A stretch of 49,967 bases of DNA from Paracoccaceae bacterium (GCA_002697345.1 NZVE01000010.1:1-49967); one strand, 5' to 3'. Shown: positions 25,024-33,999, counted from the first letter of the stretch. Notes: generated from the sequence alone by a model not told the origin. Made by a program: numbers and translations.

Positions 25024-26220
25024 ATGAAAACAATACAAGATTTAGAAGTTTCTCAAAAAAGAGTTTTAGTGCGATTTGATTTTAATGTCCCATTAAATGA
25101 AAATGGCGAGATAACAAATGATAAAAGAATAATTTCTGCCCTTCCAACAATTTTGTCCATTATTGACAACGGAGGAAGACTTGTTATCCTTTCGCACCTT
25201 GGTCGTCCATCAGGGAAAATAACGGAAGCTTTGTCTCTGTTGGTTGTTGCCAAGCGGCTTTCCGCAATATTGTCTAGACCCGTATCCTTTTCCGAAAAAA
25301 CAATAGGAACAGAGGCCGTTGAAGCAACAAACATCCTAAAGAACGGAGAGGTGTTAATGATGGAAAACGTGAGGTTTGACAAAAGGGAAGAGGATGGAGA
25401 CGAAACATTTACTCACGAACTCGCAAAGTTGGGAGATATATATGTGAATGACGCTTTTGGTACGGCCCATCGGCCGCACGCATCTACAACTCGTTTAGCC
25501 AGTCTTTTTAAGGGCCGGTGTGCTTTTGGTCAAGTGATGTTTAAAGAAATAACGAACGTGAATCGGCTAATGGTTTCAAAAGAAAGGCCAATTGTTGCTA
25601 TCGTGGGTGGATCTAAAGTTTCGAGTAAAATAGACGTGTTAGAAAGCCTTCTGGAGCGTGCGGATCATATTATTATTGGGGGAGGCATGGCCTTTACGTT
25701 TATTAAGGCCATGGGTGGCCAAATCGGAGATAGTATCTGTGAAAACGAAAGGACACAAACGGCTCTGAAAATATTAGATGAAGCAAAAGCAAAGGATGTT
25801 AAAATTTATTTACCAACAGATACGATTGCAGCAGATTCGTTTAGCGTTAACGCAAAAACACAAGTTTGTGATATATTTAAAATACCAACCGGTTGGCAAG
25901 GTCTAGATGCAGGGCCCAATACCATAATAGCTTTTTCAAAAATTGTAAACAAGGCTAAAACATTGTTGTGGAATGGTCCCCTGGGAGTCTTTGAGATGGA
26001 GCCATTTTCAAAAGGGACAAGAGCCATAGGAGACAGTATAGCAAAAGCAACAGCAGAAGGGCTATATAGCCTTATTGGAGGCGGAGACTCTGTTGCTGCT
26101 GCAGAGCAGTTTGGCTTATCTGACAAAGTAAGCTATGTGTCTACAGGAGGAGGGGCTATGCTTGAGTATCTAGAGGGTAAAACCCTTCCAGGGATTCAGG
26201 CCATTATTGATAACAGCTAG
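25024..26220 (+). CDS. pgk: Phosphoglycerate kinase
   Basis: A 398-residue glycolytic kinase of normal length. It has the N-terminal RVLVRFDFNVPLNE, the substrate-binding SHLGRPSGK and NDAFGTAHRPHAST, VGGSKVSSKIDVLE, and the ATP-binding LWNGPLGVFE and IGGGDSVAAAEQFG. It transfers phosphate from 1,3-bisphosphoglycerate to ADP. I chose ATG 25024 (MKTIQDLEV), which matches family length. The longer frame from 24964 adds 20 residues lying over the holB start. The 3' end overlaps convergent cvpA by 4 bp. Confidence 0.95.
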   Translation: MKTIQDLEVSQKRVLVRFDFNVPLNENGEITNDKRIISALPTILSIIDNGGRLVILSHLGRPSGKITEALSLLVVAKRLSAILSRPVSFSEKTIGTEAVEATNILKNGEVLMMENVRFDKREEDGDETFTHELAKLGDIYVNDAFGTAHRPHASTTRLASLFKGRCAFGQVMFKEITNVNRLMVSKERPIVAIVGGSKVSSKIDVLESLLERADHIIIGGGMAFTFIKAMGGQIGDSICENERTQTALKILDEAKAKDVKIYLPTDTIAADSFSVNAKTQVCDIFKIPTGWQGLDAGPNTIIAFSKIVNKAKTLLWNGPLGVFEMEPFSKGTRAIGDSIAKATAEGLYSLIGGGDSVAAAEQFGLSDKVSYVSTGGGAMLEYLEGKTLPGIQAIIDNS

Positions 26221-26735
26221 ACACTTAATTCAAGATTTATAGGGCTGTTTTTGTCGATGAGTTCACTTGAGTTGTTTAGAAAAAATTCTCCAACAGATTT
26301 TAATAGATCAAAAAATACAGAATTCCCCAACCAAGGCGCTAATCCGAAAAAAGAAGCAAGCTGATTGTTGTAGACTACGATAATTATAGCTAAGAGAGCA
26401 GCCCCTTTAAGTAGTCCCGACACCCCCCCAAGTAGTCGGTTGAGCCAGTTAAGCCAGACAATTTTTAGAATTTTGGTTATTAAAGTCCCAAGCGCGGCCA
26501 CAGTAAAATAAGAACCGAAAAACAGAATAAAACGGGCTGCGATAAGAGAATAACTTAATGAAAAATCTAAGGATTTGATGAGCCATAAATTAACCGCTGG
26601 CCCATAAATAATTGCCATCCAGTAGCCCCCCAATATACCCAAAAGACCGGCCCACTCATTGACAAACCCACGCCACGCCCCTCGTGCGGAAAGCACAAAT
26701 AGAAAAGTTAAGCAACAGAGGTCTACAAGATTCAC
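26217..26735 (-). CDS. CvpA family inner-membrane protein
   Basis: A 172-residue protein with four hydrophobic helices, an N-terminal DLCCLTFLFVLSARGAWRGF and a central WLNRLLGGVSGLLKGAAL, the pattern of CvpA (colicin V production) proteins. In other bacteria CvpA is linked to envelope homeostasis and bile or membrane stress, but the molecular activity is unclear. The final ~30 residues are outside the membrane and end in a conserved-looking acidic/Asn-rich stretch. It is separated by 57 bp from the lipoprotein pair upstream. Confidence 0.8.
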   Translation of the reverse strand: MNLVDLCCLTFLFVLSARGAWRGFVNEWAGLLGILGGYWMAIIYGPAVNLWLIKSLDFSLSYSLIAARFILFFGSYFTVAALGTLITKILKIVWLNWLNRLLGGVSGLLKGAALLAIIIVVYNNQLASFFGLAPWLGNSVFFDLLKSVGEFFLNNSSELIDKNSPINLELSV

Positions 26736-26792
26736 AACATACTAAAGGTATGGTAGCTCAAACAATAAAATTAAAGAAAATGGGCAGCTAGT

Positions 26793-27179
26793 TTAGCAAC
26801 CAGCAACACCAACTACATAAGGTAGAACCACGATTTTCATGTTAACTACGCTATCGGCTTCAAGCTTAATATAGCCACAACCAAAAACAGCAGGAGGGTT
26901 ATTTCCTTTTTGCGCTGTAACTTGAAGGACAGCAGGCATGTTATACTCAAAAAGAGAAACCCCATCTATATCGGTCATAATACCATCAATTCCAGTTTGA
27001 CCATTAAAGTCAGGAATGGAATTTACAACAGGGGCTGTTGCTTGAACCGTTGCGTTTTGAATCGGTATTCCATTTTCATCCACCACTTGAATCGTAAATT
27101 GGAAAACCGGAGAATCACTTTTTTCACAACTAGTGAAAGCTAAGGCAGAAATAAGTAGAGAAAAAAAGATTTTTTTCAT
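26793..27179 (-). CDS. Small lipoprotein, Ig-like/carboxypeptidase-regulatory-like fold, copy 2
   Basis: A 128-residue protein with lipoprotein signal MKKIFFSLLISALAFTSC; the lipobox Cys is followed by Glu. The mature part reads FTIQVVDENGIPIQNATVQATAP and GIDGIMTDIDGVSLFEYNMPA. This is the pattern of a carboxypeptidase-regulatory/Big-like beta domain that starts with a 'VxDxxGxPIxNAxVxV' strand pair. It overlaps the preceding lipoprotein by 4 bp (ATGA) from ATG 27179, so I reject the 3-residue longer start. A pair of related lipoproteins in tandem suggests duplication. The function is unknown. Confidence 0.75.
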   Translation of the reverse strand: MKKIFFSLLISALAFTSCEKSDSPVFQFTIQVVDENGIPIQNATVQATAPVVNSIPDFNGQTGIDGIMTDIDGVSLFEYNMPAVLQVTAQKGNNPPAVFGCGYIKLEADSVVNMKIVVLPYVVGVAGC

Positions 27180-27577
27180 TGCGGACAACCATTATTTAAG
27201 TCACCATAGGGTTTAATGATAACAATTATTTCTGAAGTTTGACCCTGTTCTGCATGAACAAAATTACACCCTTTCCAGCCACCTTTTGATGCTTCAACAT
27301 CTAGATAAGCTTCACCATAATCAAATCCTATTAATGTGTCAATCCAGCCATCTAATCCTGTTTTTCTCCAATATTGACCCGATGTTGCCGGGTCAGTAAA
27401 AACCGTTGATCCCCCAGGAGAAAAAACATGAACCCACGCATTTTGAACAGGAATAGAATCAGAGCTCATAACACGAACACGAACTAAAGATTCCGTACTT
27501 TCGGTCTCGCAAGAGCTAAATAAAGAAATAAGACCTAAAAACAGCAAGCTAAAAGTTAATGTTTTAATTAAATTCAT
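27176..27577 (-). CDS. Small lipoprotein, Ig-like/carboxypeptidase-regulatory-like fold, copy 1
   Basis: A 133-residue protein with lipoprotein signal peptide MNLIKTLTFSLLFLGLISLF and lipobox SSC followed by Glu. The mature region has VRVRVMSSDSIPVQNAWVHV, then GLDGWIDTLIGFDYGEAYLDVEASKG and a final Cys-Pro-Gln. The layout parallels the next gene: a first strand, a 'P-V/I-Q-N-A' motif, a 'G-x-D-G' turn, a late 'G-C' and a C-terminal Cys. The two are probable paralogues in one operon. A TATATTTG promoter box lies 35 bp upstream. The function is unknown; it is likely anchored in the outer or inner membrane facing the periplasm. Confidence 0.75.
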   Translation of the reverse strand: MNLIKTLTFSLLFLGLISLFSSCETESTESLVRVRVMSSDSIPVQNAWVHVFSPGGSTVFTDPATSGQYWRKTGLDGWIDTLIGFDYGEAYLDVEASKGGWKGCNFVHAEQGQTSEIIVIIKPYGDLNNGCPQ

Positions 27578-27612
27578 TAGAATTATTTGATATTATGGTA
27601 CTTAAAACGAAG

Positions 27613-27620
27613 CAAATATA
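27613..27620 (-). promoter_or_regulatory. Candidate promoter of the lipoprotein pair, -7 box TATATTTG
   Basis: On the minus strand TATATTTGC matches TAnnTTTG, 35 bp before the ATG at 27577. No clear -33 TTG is present; a TTTC lies at the right distance. Confidence 0.4.
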
Positions 27621-27635
27621 ATAGATTTCCTCCCC

Positions 27636-28649
27636 ATGCTTGAAATTATAGAAGAACACCTCAAGGCAATTAGCCTTGTAAAGATCAAAACTAAAGAAGA
27701 ATCGGAAAGTTTCCGAATCAGTTATTTGGGAAAAAAAGGGATTCTTCAGGCCTTGTTTTCAGAGTTTAAGACTGTCAAACCAGAAGATAAAAAAGCCACG
27801 GGAGCTGCGTTAAACACTTTGAAAAAGGCAGCAGAAAACGCCTTGTTGATCGACATATCGGATACAAAAATTAATAAAAACCACAACCAAGAGGACTACA
27901 CTAGGCCGGGATACTCCAATCTTCCAGGAGCTCAGCACCCAATATCTTTGGTTAGAAATGAAATTGTAAAGATTTTCGAACGAATGGGTTTTGTTACAAC
28001 TGAGGGTCCTGAAATAGAAGATGATTGGCACAATTTTTCAGCATTAAACTTTCCCCTGGAGCACCCCGCTAGAGATATGCAGGATACGTTTTTTCTATCA
28101 AAAGATCCCGACTGGGCATTGCGCACCCACACATCGAGCGTGCAAGTAAGAACAATGGAAGAGCAGACCCCCCCCATTAGAATAATTGCGCCAGGAAGGG
28201 TATTTCGTAATGAAGCAATATCATCAAGGTCTCACTGTGTTTTTCATCAGGTTGAAGGCTTATACATTGATAAAGGGGTTTCTTTTGCGGACTTAAAGCA
28301 AACTCTTTTAGCGTTTTCTAAGTCTTTTTTTGGAGAAAAAACAGAGATTAGGCTTAGGCCAAGTTATTTTCCATTTACTGAACCTAGTGCGGAAATGGAT
28401 ATTTGGTGGGGTTTAGAAAACGAGGTTGACCATAGAATGACAAAAGGAACAGGTTGGCTAGAAATAATGGGATGTGGCATGGTTGATCCTGCCGTTCTAG
28501 AATCCTGCGGCATAGACTCTAAAGAATTCACGGGATTTGCTTTTGGAATGGGAATAGAGAGAATTGCGATGCAACGATTTCAAATACCTGATATTCGTGC
28601 TTTTTATGAAAATGACCTTCGGTTTTTAGCAAACTTCAAGGGAGCTTAA
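27636..28649 (+). CDS. pheS: Phenylalanyl-tRNA synthetase alpha subunit
   Basis: A 337-residue class II synthetase subunit. The N-terminal coiled-coil arm (~1-90) includes RISYLGKKGILQALFSEFK. The catalytic core has HPISLVRNEIVKIFERMGF, GRVFRNEAISSRSHCVFHQV (motif 2 region), LRPSYFPFTEPSAEMDIWW and GFAFGMGIERIAMQRF (motif 3). It pairs with PheT, which is not in this window. It stands alone on the plus strand between two minus-strand blocks and converges on pyk with 12 bp between them. Confidence 0.95.
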   Translation: MLEIIEEHLKAISLVKIKTKEESESFRISYLGKKGILQALFSEFKTVKPEDKKATGAALNTLKKAAENALLIDISDTKINKNHNQEDYTRPGYSNLPGAQHPISLVRNEIVKIFERMGFVTTEGPEIEDDWHNFSALNFPLEHPARDMQDTFFLSKDPDWALRTHTSSVQVRTMEEQTPPIRIIAPGRVFRNEAISSRSHCVFHQVEGLYIDKGVSFADLKQTLLAFSKSFFGEKTEIRLRPSYFPFTEPSAEMDIWWGLENEVDHRMTKGTGWLEIMGCGMVDPAVLESCGIDSKEFTGFAFGMGIERIAMQRFQIPDIRAFYENDLRFLANFKGA

Positions 28650-28661
28650 AAAAATTGTAAC

Positions 28662-30080
28662 CTAGGCGCCAATTTGTTTTATCCTCATGGTGTTTGTCAT
28701 TCCGCGCTTTTTGATCGGCATGCTCGCAAGCTGAATGATTGTGTCTCCGTCTTCGATTAAAGAGAGCGATTTCAGCATTTTAGAAATTTCTACAAATGTT
28801 TGATCGGTCGACTCCATACTGTTATAGTAAAAACCAGTAACACCCCAAAAAAGACAAAGTTTGTTTAAAATAGAACGGTTAGAAGTGAAAACATAAACAT
28901 TAGATTTAGGTCGAAACGAAGAAATTAGTTTTGCAGAATAGCCACTAAATGTAAGCGCGCAGATAGAACGAGCTTCAACGAGATTAGCGGTTTTAGCCGC
29001 CTGATAGCAAAGAGCATTGGAGACAAACCTCTTGTCCTCTGGCTGAGGTTTACGGCCCTTGATTCTAGTAACACTAGACAATTCGGAGGCCTTAACTATT
29101 TTACTCATAGCCTCTACTACCTCAACAGGATATTGCCCAACCGATGTTTCTGCAGAAAGCATAACTGCGTCTGCGCCATCTATTACAGCGCAGGAAACGT
29201 CGTTAACTTCAGCCCTGCTCGGCGTTAAGCTGTTAATCATGCTTTCCATCATCTGTGTTGCTACAATTACAGGTTTTGCACGGGAGATAGCTTTTGAGAT
29301 GATCATTTTTTGAATCAAGGGAACAGACTCCATAGGAACCTCAACACCTAAGTCTCCTCTAGCAACCATAACGGCGTCAGTTTCATCAAGAATCGCATCA
29401 ATATCTGAAACAGCTTCAGGCTTTTCGATTTTTGCAACAATCCCAGCACCAGATTTTTTTTCATTTATTATCTTTCTTAGGTTTTTTATGTCCTGCTTAC
29501 CCCTTACAAAGCTCAATCCCACCCAATCTACCCCAGCGTCAAGTGCTATATTTAAGTCATAGATATCTTTATCTGTTAGGCATGGGAGAGAAACACGAGT
29601 ATTGGGAAGGTTAACACCTTTGTTGGACTTTAGTGGTCCTCCTTGTATAGTTTCAGCAATAACTTCGTTTTTAGAATTGGTAGAAACAACACGCATAAGC
29701 AGTTTACCGTCGTCTAACAATATCATTTCTCCCACCTTTACATCTTTTGGAAAAGAATCATAAGTCATAAAAACTTTTTCTTTTGTCCCGCTACAGGGTT
29801 TATTAGTAAAAGTCATCAAGTCTCCAGGGTCCAGAAAAGCCCCCTCTTCAACAGTTCCGATTCTCAATTTTGGGCCCTGAAGATCTGCCAGAATCGCAGC
29901 ATGGCGTTTTGTTTTTTTTAGGATCGCTTGAATTTTTAAAATGGTTTTACGATTTTCTTCAGCGCTTCCATGAGAAAAATTAACTCTAAAGACATTAACA
30001 CCTTGATAAAGCATTTTTTCCAAAACCCGACTCTTTATAGAGGATGGTCCCAAAGTAGCTACTATTTTTGTGCGTTTCAT
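28662..30080 (-). CDS. pyk: Pyruvate kinase
   Basis: A 472-residue enzyme. It has the N-terminal KIVATLGPSS and NVFRVNFSHGS, the barrel motifs ADLQGPKLRIG and VAKIEKPEAVSDIDAILDE, MVARGDLGVEVP and the signature IVATQMMESMI, then AVMLSAETSVGQYPVE. The C-terminal domain is present, so length is normal for the bacterial enzyme. It makes pyruvate and ATP from PEP and ADP. It ends the acpP-fabF-rnc-(IPExxxVDY-like)-pyk run, 5 bp after the previous gene. Confidence 0.95.
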   Translation of the reverse strand: MKRTKIVATLGPSSIKSRVLEKMLYQGVNVFRVNFSHGSAEENRKTILKIQAILKKTKRHAAILADLQGPKLRIGTVEEGAFLDPGDLMTFTNKPCSGTKEKVFMTYDSFPKDVKVGEMILLDDGKLLMRVVSTNSKNEVIAETIQGGPLKSNKGVNLPNTRVSLPCLTDKDIYDLNIALDAGVDWVGLSFVRGKQDIKNLRKIINEKKSGAGIVAKIEKPEAVSDIDAILDETDAVMVARGDLGVEVPMESVPLIQKMIISKAISRAKPVIVATQMMESMINSLTPSRAEVNDVSCAVIDGADAVMLSAETSVGQYPVEVVEAMSKIVKASELSSVTRIKGRKPQPEDKRFVSNALCYQAAKTANLVEARSICALTFSGYSAKLISSFRPKSNVYVFTSNRSILNKLCLFWGVTGFYYNSMESTDQTFVEISKMLKSLSLIEDGDTIIQLASMPIKKRGMTNTMRIKQIGA

Positions 30081-30085
30081 ATTTA

Positions 30086-30580
30086 TTACTTTATTGGTTC
30101 AAAAAGGAGGTTTTCACGACCTCGTATACTCAACCAAGGGATCTGTTTATGATTAACTACAGATGGTGACATCAAAAGTTTATTCTGTAAAATTACCATT
30201 TCATTTTGAGATAGCTCCGGATCAATTGTAATAAGGGCGCTTATATTTTTTGGTTTTATAATAAAATTTAACAGTGGGGCATCTTCTGTCTCTTTTGAAA
30301 AAAGGCCAGTTCCTTTATTATTAGATTTTGAAACCCATTCCGAATCTTCAGGATAATTCCAGAAAAGGTTAACATCAGAACCGGAGTAACTACCTCGGAA
30401 CAATGCGTGACGAGCTATGATTTTAGAATTACGACAGAAGGCGTCCGCAGATCTAGAAAGGGCAAAACCTAGGTTGACGTTTAGCTCATAAACAAGCTGG
30501 ATATCCTTTGCAGAGCTTGTAATCCCTATGACAAAAGGGGAATAGCACTCACTTAGAGCGTCTAGAACTAGGCGCCCCAA
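30086..30580 (-). CDS. IPExxxVDY-family-like protein (position between rnc and pyk)
   Basis: A 164-residue protein of unknown function. The phrase VIGITSSAKDIQLVYELNVNLGFAL and the C-terminal IRGRENLLFE fit the small cytoplasmic family that Bacteroidota keep between rnc and pyk. The name-giving IPExxxVDY motif is not intact here: the corresponding stretch reads FIIKPKNISALI. No catalytic motif is visible. The start at 30580 overlaps the end of rnc by 32 bp, and the stop is 5 bp from pyk. The family assignment is mainly from synteny. Confidence 0.65.
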   Translation of the reverse strand: MGRLVLDALSECYSPFVIGITSSAKDIQLVYELNVNLGFALSRSADAFCRNSKIIARHALFRGSYSGSDVNLFWNYPEDSEWVSKSNNKGTGLFSKETEDAPLLNFIIKPKNISALITIDPELSQNEMVILQNKLLMSPSVVNHKQIPWLSIRGRENLLFEPIK

Positions 30581-31310
30581 TTTGATTTATTTTAAGTTTT
30601 TTACAAGCAAACTTAGCAGCAGCTTCTTCTGCCATTTTTTTGGACTGACCGTGGCCGGTAGCTAAGGGTTCATCATCTACACTAATCGTTATGGAAAAAC
30701 GTCTGTGATGTTCAGCGCCATTTTCATCCACAACCTCGAAATTGAAAACCTTCTTTTTTCTTTGAAACCACTCGATTAGTAAGCTTTTATATGAGACAAT
30801 TTCACGCTCAACCTGGCTAAAATTTATATGGGAATCTAAAATATTTTGATAAACAAATTTTTTGGTTCTACCCCATCCTTTATCAACATAAATTGCCCCA
30901 ACCAGAGCTTCCAGAGCACTTCCAGGAACAGAAGTTGTTCCAGAACGACGACCTCTTTGATTTGAGCTTATCCAGCGAGGGATTCCCATTTTTATTGCGA
31001 CTTTATTGAGAGCTTTACGAGACACCACCTTGCTACGCATGCTTGTCAAGTAGCCTTCATTTCCTTTTGGGTATCGTTCATAAAGGTATTGCGCCATTAA
31101 GGAGCCCAAAACCGCATCGCCGAGATACTCAAGGCGTTCGTAATGCATATTTGTTTCTTTTTGGGTTTGATTTTCAACTTTTTTCCTGAAAGCAGACAAA
31201 TACAAAAGAGGGCTTGACGGCCGGACACCAGTCATTTTTTTGACAGCAACCAAAAAGGGCCGATGTCTTTTGGGATGGGGTTTGATAAAATTTAATAACG
31301 CAGGGAACAT
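30549..31310 (-). CDS. rnc: Ribonuclease III
   Basis: A 253-residue double-strand-specific RNase. The catalytic signature YERLEYLGDAVL provides Glu and Asp ligands, and GSALEALVGAIYVDKGW provides the later acidic residues. A C-terminal dsRNA-binding domain (YKSLLIEWFQRKKKVFNF to KKMAEEAAAKFACKKL) is present. It processes rRNA precursors and structured mRNAs. I chose ATG 31310 (MFPALLNFIKP), just after the fabF stop at 31319. The longer frame from 31346 overlaps fabF. The N-terminus is extended relative to E. coli Rnc, as is common in this phylum. Confidence 0.92.
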   Translation of the reverse strand: MFPALLNFIKPHPKRHRPFLVAVKKMTGVRPSSPLLYLSAFRKKVENQTQKETNMHYERLEYLGDAVLGSLMAQYLYERYPKGNEGYLTSMRSKVVSRKALNKVAIKMGIPRWISSNQRGRRSGTTSVPGSALEALVGAIYVDKGWGRTKKFVYQNILDSHINFSQVEREIVSYKSLLIEWFQRKKKVFNFEVVDENGAEHHRRFSITISVDDEPLATGHGQSKKMAEEAAAKFACKKLKINQIGAPSSRRSK

Positions 31311-31318
31311 TGTCGAGT

Positions 31319-32569
31319 TTATGTTGCTTTTTTGAAAACAACACAAGCATTATGGCCTCCAAAGCCAAATGTGTTTGAAATTGCAGCCCTTACGGGGCGT
31401 TTTTGAGATTTATTAAAAGTGAAATTTAACTTTGAGTCTAAATCAGGGTCATCTTTAAAGTGGTTAATTGTAGGAGGTATAATATCATTGTGGACAGATA
31501 GACATGCAACTAAGGCCTCAAGGGCTCCTGCCGCCCCCAGCAAGTGTCCAGTCATCGACTTGGTGCTGCTTATGTTTAAAGAATAGGCGTGTTCTTTAAA
31601 AACATTAAGAACCGCCTTAGTTTCAGCAATATCTCCTAAAGGCGTTGATGTTCCATGAACATTGATATAATCTATATCTGAGGGAGACATTTCAGCGTCT
31701 TTAAGGGCGTTAAGCATCACATTCATCGCCCCAAGGCCCTCAGGGTGAGGAGCAGTTATGTGGTGAGCATCTGCAGATGTTCCTCCTCCCGCAAGCTCTC
31801 CATAAATTCGTGCTCCTCGACTGACAGCGTGTTCGTACTCTTCTAGCACAAGAGAAGCAGAACCTTCACCTAAAACAAACCCTTCACGATCTAAGTCAAA
31901 AGGTCGAGATGCAGTTTTGGGGTCGTCGTTGCGCGTCGAAAGAGCTTGCATAGCATTAAATCCACCGATCCCCCCTGGGACTACTGCAGCTTCAGACCCA
32001 CCGGAGATAATAGCGTCAGCTTTACCAAGACGAATCATCATATGGGCGTCGATCAAAGCATTTGTTGACGATGCGCAAGCCGAAACTGTAGTGTAGTTAG
32101 GTCCCCGAAAATTATATTTCATTGATATATGGCCGCCACAGATGTCCGAAATCATTTTAGGAATGAAAAATGGATTGAATCGAGGGCTCCCGTCTCCGGC
32201 GGAAAAATTTCTTGCCTCCTCAAAAAAAGTTTCAATTCCACCAATTCCAGAGCCCCAAATAACCCCTATTCTATCGTTATTGAAATTGGAATCTAAAATT
32301 TTGGAATCTTGAATTGCTTCATCTGCTGAAATGACTCCTAGATGGGAATAGCGATCCATTCGACGCATTTCTTTTCGATCTATATAATCTTCAACAGTTA
32401 AGTTTTTAACCTCGCAAGCAAACTTGGTTTTAAACAAGCTCGCGTCAAAACGCGTAATGGGCGCCGCGCCGCTTACACCATTAATTAAGGATTTCCAAAA
32501 TTCTGGTGCGGTGTTACCAATAGGAGTTAGGGCACCTATTCCAGTTACAACTACGCGCTTTAGTTCCAT
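31319..32569 (-). CDS. fabF: Beta-ketoacyl-ACP synthase II
   Basis: A 416-residue condensing enzyme of normal length. The Cys-His-His triad is visible: C165 in VSACASSTNAL, H305 in NVHGTSTPLGD and H342 in SMTGHLLGAAG. The C-terminal NTFGFGGHNACVVF is also typical. It extends acyl-ACP with malonyl-ACP in fatty acid synthesis. It lies 12 bp downstream of acpP, the partner carrier, and 8 bp before rnc. Confidence 0.96.
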   Translation of the reverse strand: MELKRVVVTGIGALTPIGNTAPEFWKSLINGVSGAAPITRFDASLFKTKFACEVKNLTVEDYIDRKEMRRMDRYSHLGVISADEAIQDSKILDSNFNNDRIGVIWGSGIGGIETFFEEARNFSAGDGSPRFNPFFIPKMISDICGGHISMKYNFRGPNYTTVSACASSTNALIDAHMMIRLGKADAIISGGSEAAVVPGGIGGFNAMQALSTRNDDPKTASRPFDLDREGFVLGEGSASLVLEEYEHAVSRGARIYGELAGGGTSADAHHITAPHPEGLGAMNVMLNALKDAEMSPSDIDYINVHGTSTPLGDIAETKAVLNVFKEHAYSLNISSTKSMTGHLLGAAGALEALVACLSVHNDIIPPTINHFKDDPDLDSKLNFTFNKSQKRPVRAAISNTFGFGGHNACVVFKKAT

Positions 32570-32581
32570 TGAACCAATATA

Positions 32582-32818
32582 CTAAGCTTTGGAGGATTCT
32601 ATGTATTTCACAGCTTGATCAACCGTCGCAATATTTTCAGCTTGATCATCAGGTATTTGAATATCAAACTCTTTCTCAAACTCCATGATTAACTCTACCG
32701 TGTCCAGAGAATCTGCCCCAAGATCATTTGTAAATGAAGCCTCAGAAGTAACTTCTGATTCAGAAACACCGAGCTTGTCGACGATTATTGCTTTAACGCG
32801 AGACGCTATATCTGACAT
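32582..32818 (-). CDS. acpP: Acyl carrier protein
   Basis: A 78-residue acidic helical carrier. The phosphopantetheine attachment site is S37 in [13 protein letters not shown]. It shuttles growing acyl chains between fatty-acid synthesis enzymes. It is the first gene of the acpP-fabF-rnc-pyk run, with a promoter-like TTG-N20-TTTCTTTGC upstream, and diverges from purN. Confidence 0.96.
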   Translation of the reverse strand: MSDIASRVKAIIVDKLGVSESEVTSEASFTNDLGADSLDTVELIMEFEKEFDIQIPDDQAENIATVDQAVKYIESSKA

Positions 32819-32851
32819 AACAGTTTATTTTAATATTTGATTTAATATTTG

Positions 32852-32882
32852 CAAAGAAACGCCATACAAACAATGGAAACAA
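32852..32882 (-). promoter_or_regulatory. Candidate acpP promoter
   Basis: On the minus strand, TTG (32880-32882) is followed by 20 bp and TTTCTTTG (32852-32859), one mismatch from TAnnTTTG. The box ends 33 bp before the acpP ATG. Confidence 0.4.
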
Positions 32883-32935
32883 TAGAAATTTCTTTAAAGT
32901 AGTGTTATTTAAAGCCGATAACTACCTTTAGGGCC

Positions 32936-33547
32936 ATGGGGGAACATAACCACAAACCACTGATTTCGTTGGCAATTCTCGCATCCGGAAGGGGTAGCAA
33001 TGCCGAATCCATAGTCCAATATTTTAGTCAAAATAAAATCATCAAAATTGTTGGAATTTGGACAAACTCATCAAAATCTGGTGTTTTAGATCGAAAAATG
33101 GGAGTAGATATAAGAATGTTTTCTCCAGGAAAAGGGGATGATTCGTTACTCGCGTTTTGGAGAAAAGAGGGTGTGGACGCAATTATTTTGGCAGGATACT
33201 TAAAGCCGATTCCATTGGTTTTTTTGAACCATTTCAAAAATAATATTATAAATATTCACCCATCTCTTTTGCCTAAACACGGTGGCAAAGGAATGTACGG
33301 AATTGCCGTCCATAAGGCTGTGCTGGCCTCAAGAGATAAAAAGACCGGTATCACGGTACATGTCGTCACAGAAAAATATGATGAAGGGCCAATTCTTTTT
33401 CAATGCGAAACAAAAACGCGGACAGAAGACTCTCCCGAGACCCTTCAGGCTCGAGTTTTAAAAATGGAACATTGGGCGTATCCAAGAGTCATCGAAGCGT
33501 ATCTTCAAAATAAACCATTACCAAAAAAATCAGCGTGTCCACAATAG
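32936..33547 (+). CDS. purN: Phosphoribosylglycinamide formyltransferase
   Basis: A 203-residue GART enzyme. It has LASGRGSNAESIVQYF (phosphate-binding), NIHPSLLPKHGGKGMYG with the catalytic Asn and His, and HVVTEKYDEGPI with the catalytic Asp. It transfers a formyl group from formyl-THF to GAR in purine synthesis. It is divergent from acpP and overlaps rnhA by 13 bp, as seen in related genomes. Confidence 0.94.
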   Translation: MGEHNHKPLISLAILASGRGSNAESIVQYFSQNKIIKIVGIWTNSSKSGVLDRKMGVDIRMFSPGKGDDSLLAFWRKEGVDAIILAGYLKPIPLVFLNHFKNNIINIHPSLLPKHGGKGMYGIAVHKAVLASRDKKTGITVHVVTEKYDEGPILFQCETKTRTEDSPETLQARVLKMEHWAYPRVIEAYLQNKPLPKKSACPQ

Positions 33548-33999
33548 AGATATACACAGATGGAGCAGCAAAAGGAAACCCAGGGCCTGGTGGGTTTGGT
33601 GTTGTTATGCGCTCGGGAGAATACGAAAAAGAGATATCCAGTGGGTTTTTCTACACAACCAACAATAGAATGGAGCTTTTAGCTGTAATTGTAGCGCTAG
33701 AGTCATTAAAACGAAAAAGAAGCCAAGTGTTGGTTTATTCTGACAGCAAATACGTTGTGGATGCCATAAATAAAAAGTGGGTTGATAAATGGAAAAAAAG
33801 ATCTTGGTTAAGAGTTAAAAACCCTGACCTATGGAAGAGACTTCTAAAGGTCTTAAATGAACACAATGTAACTTTTTTTTGGATAAAAGGCCACAATGAT
33901 CATCCAGAAAACGAAAGATGCGACCAACTAGCGGTTCAGGCTAGTCACTCCCCAACAATGGAGGACAAAGGGTATCTGAAAAAAAACACATTATTTTGA
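33535..33999 (+). CDS. rnhA: Ribonuclease HI
   Basis: A 154-residue RNase H. The metal-binding acidic residues are visible in IYTDGAAKGNPGPGGFG (Asp), NNRMELLAVIVALE (Glu), VYSDSKYVVDA (Asp) and PENERCDQLA (Asp). WIKGHNDHPENE carries the conserved His. It removes RNA from RNA-DNA hybrids. The start is a GTG at 33535 inside the end of purN (13-bp overlap). The 3' end overlaps convergent GH3 by 9 bp. Confidence 0.93.
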   Translation: MSTIEIYTDGAAKGNPGPGGFGVVMRSGEYEKEISSGFFYTTNNRMELLAVIVALESLKRKRSQVLVYSDSKYVVDAINKKWVDKWKKRSWLRVKNPDLWKRLLKVLNEHNVTFFWIKGHNDHPENERCDQLAVQASHSPTMEDKGYLKKNTLF

